A stretch of DNA of 64,000 nucleotides from CAVYUC01 sp963783085 (GTDB lineage Bacteria > Bacteroidota > Bacteroidia > Bacteroidales > Prolixibacteraceae), in contig CAWAMJ010000002.1 of NCBI GenBank assembly GCA_963783085.1, positions 310,001-374,000 of the forward strand, in the 5' to 3' direction. The number at the start of each line of letters is the position of its first letter. Positions within the stretch are counted from its first letter, which is position 1. Positions 63,723-64,000 of the stretch are shown here, in pieces. A program made the position numbers and the translations under genes. The notes beneath the pieces were generated by a model. That model was not told the origin of the DNA. It saw only the letters and a program-made list of their open reading frames with translations, and ran no database searches.

Positions 63723-64000
63723 TTAAAATCCTTCGTTTTCGGTAATTTTCGCGTATTTACTTCCGTTTGACGGATCAACTTCATTCAATATGGTAACGAC
63801 CCTGTTTCGTTCGTCGGGGAACGATTTTGAAAAAACGTTCACCAGTTCATCGGATTTTGCATCGAAGAAAATCTGCAGGATGTAAACCGAAGGCCGGCGA
63901 CGAAAAACCTTCTGAATATCACGAAGGGATTCAGCTATCGCAGCCCGGCCATCTTCTGGTTTTTCCGCCATTAAATCGAGACCGTTCCGGTGGTAGTTGT
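63723..64000 (-). CDS. DUF4835 family protein, C-terminal fragment
   Basis: The last 92 or so codons of a gene that begins beyond the window. The frame reads YHRNGLDLMAEKPEDGRAAI, then VFRRRPSVYILQIFFDAKSDEL and FSKSFPDERNRVVTILNEVDPSNG, which resembles the tail of DUF4835 proteins; the ATG at 63971 is internal. The family is exported, Bacteroidota-specific and of unknown function, often encoded just upstream of recN. Here the gap to recN is 10 bp, so the two are cotranscribed. Confidence 0.75.
   Translation of the reverse strand, partial: NYHRNGLDLMAEKPEDGRAAIAESLRDIQKVFRRRPSVYILQIFFDAKSDELVNVFSKSFPDERNRVVTILNEVDPSNGSKYAKITENEGF

Overview
The window looks like chromosome from a Bacteroidota bacterium, most plausibly the order Marinilabiliales (Prolixibacteraceae-like). 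The support is: many -7 promoter elements of the Bacteroidota form TAnnTTTG placed just upstream of starts; family-restricted proteins (two DUF4251 proteins and the DUF4835-recN pair); the block of coiled-coil protein, ZapA and RNase Y beside a divergent M23 peptidase; a TamB-type protein; and Tat-exported proteins of the NRRSFIK/TRRDFIK type. The genus is inference. I saw no rRNA, tRNA, CRISPR array, prophage or replication origin.

Layout. 0-5 kb: the end of a GH78 alpha-L-rhamnosidase, two arabinose-isomerase-like paralogues and a sodium:sugar symporter, packed as one sugar-use operon. 5-11.6 kb: housekeeping genes (prfC, a UPF0316 membrane protein, a nitronate monooxygenase-like flavoprotein, a Tat-exported protein, rimO). 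11.6-12.6 kb: gene-poor debris with a MITE-like element, an interlocked palindromic repeat and the wreck of a creatininase gene. 12.6-19.3 kb: a compact five-gene cluster of two GT4-like glycosyltransferases, a HAD hydrolase, a GT81 glucosyl-3-phosphoglycerate synthase-like enzyme and a GH13_18 phosphorylase. I read it as a glucosylglycerate-type compatible-solute or glycoside system. It is followed by a REP-associated transposase (RAYT) in its own repeat array; one repeat unit supplies the last codons of the phosphorylase gene.

20-28 kb: an M28 peptidase, an unknown protein and a very large secreted repeat protein of TPR-like units, broken by a one-base frameshift and holding four 399-bp tandem repeats. 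28-36.8 kb: nhaC, recG, aldo/keto reductase, D-amino-acid transaminase, endonuclease IV, two DUF4251 proteins, tsaD. 36.9-52.6 kb: tamB (also frameshifted in a homopolymer), nhaD, an exbB-exbD-tonB operon, a YitT protein, a patatin with a predicted barrel, an unusual repeat plus GH16-like protein, nucleoside phosphorylase and a SirB1-like protein. 52.6-64 kb: rny, zapA, a coiled-coil partner, M23 peptidase, anmK, a C69 dipeptidase, rplS, an unknown protein, recN and the end of a DUF4835 gene, with two more gaps rich in palindromic elements.

The best candidates for new biology are the glucosylglycerate-like cluster, the repeat/GH16-like fusion at 48.7-50.5 kb, and the set of small palindromic or MITE-like elements, two of them with apparent target-site duplications. 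Both long disrupted genes are broken at a homopolymer by one apparent extra base, so sequencing error must be excluded before calling them pseudogenes.
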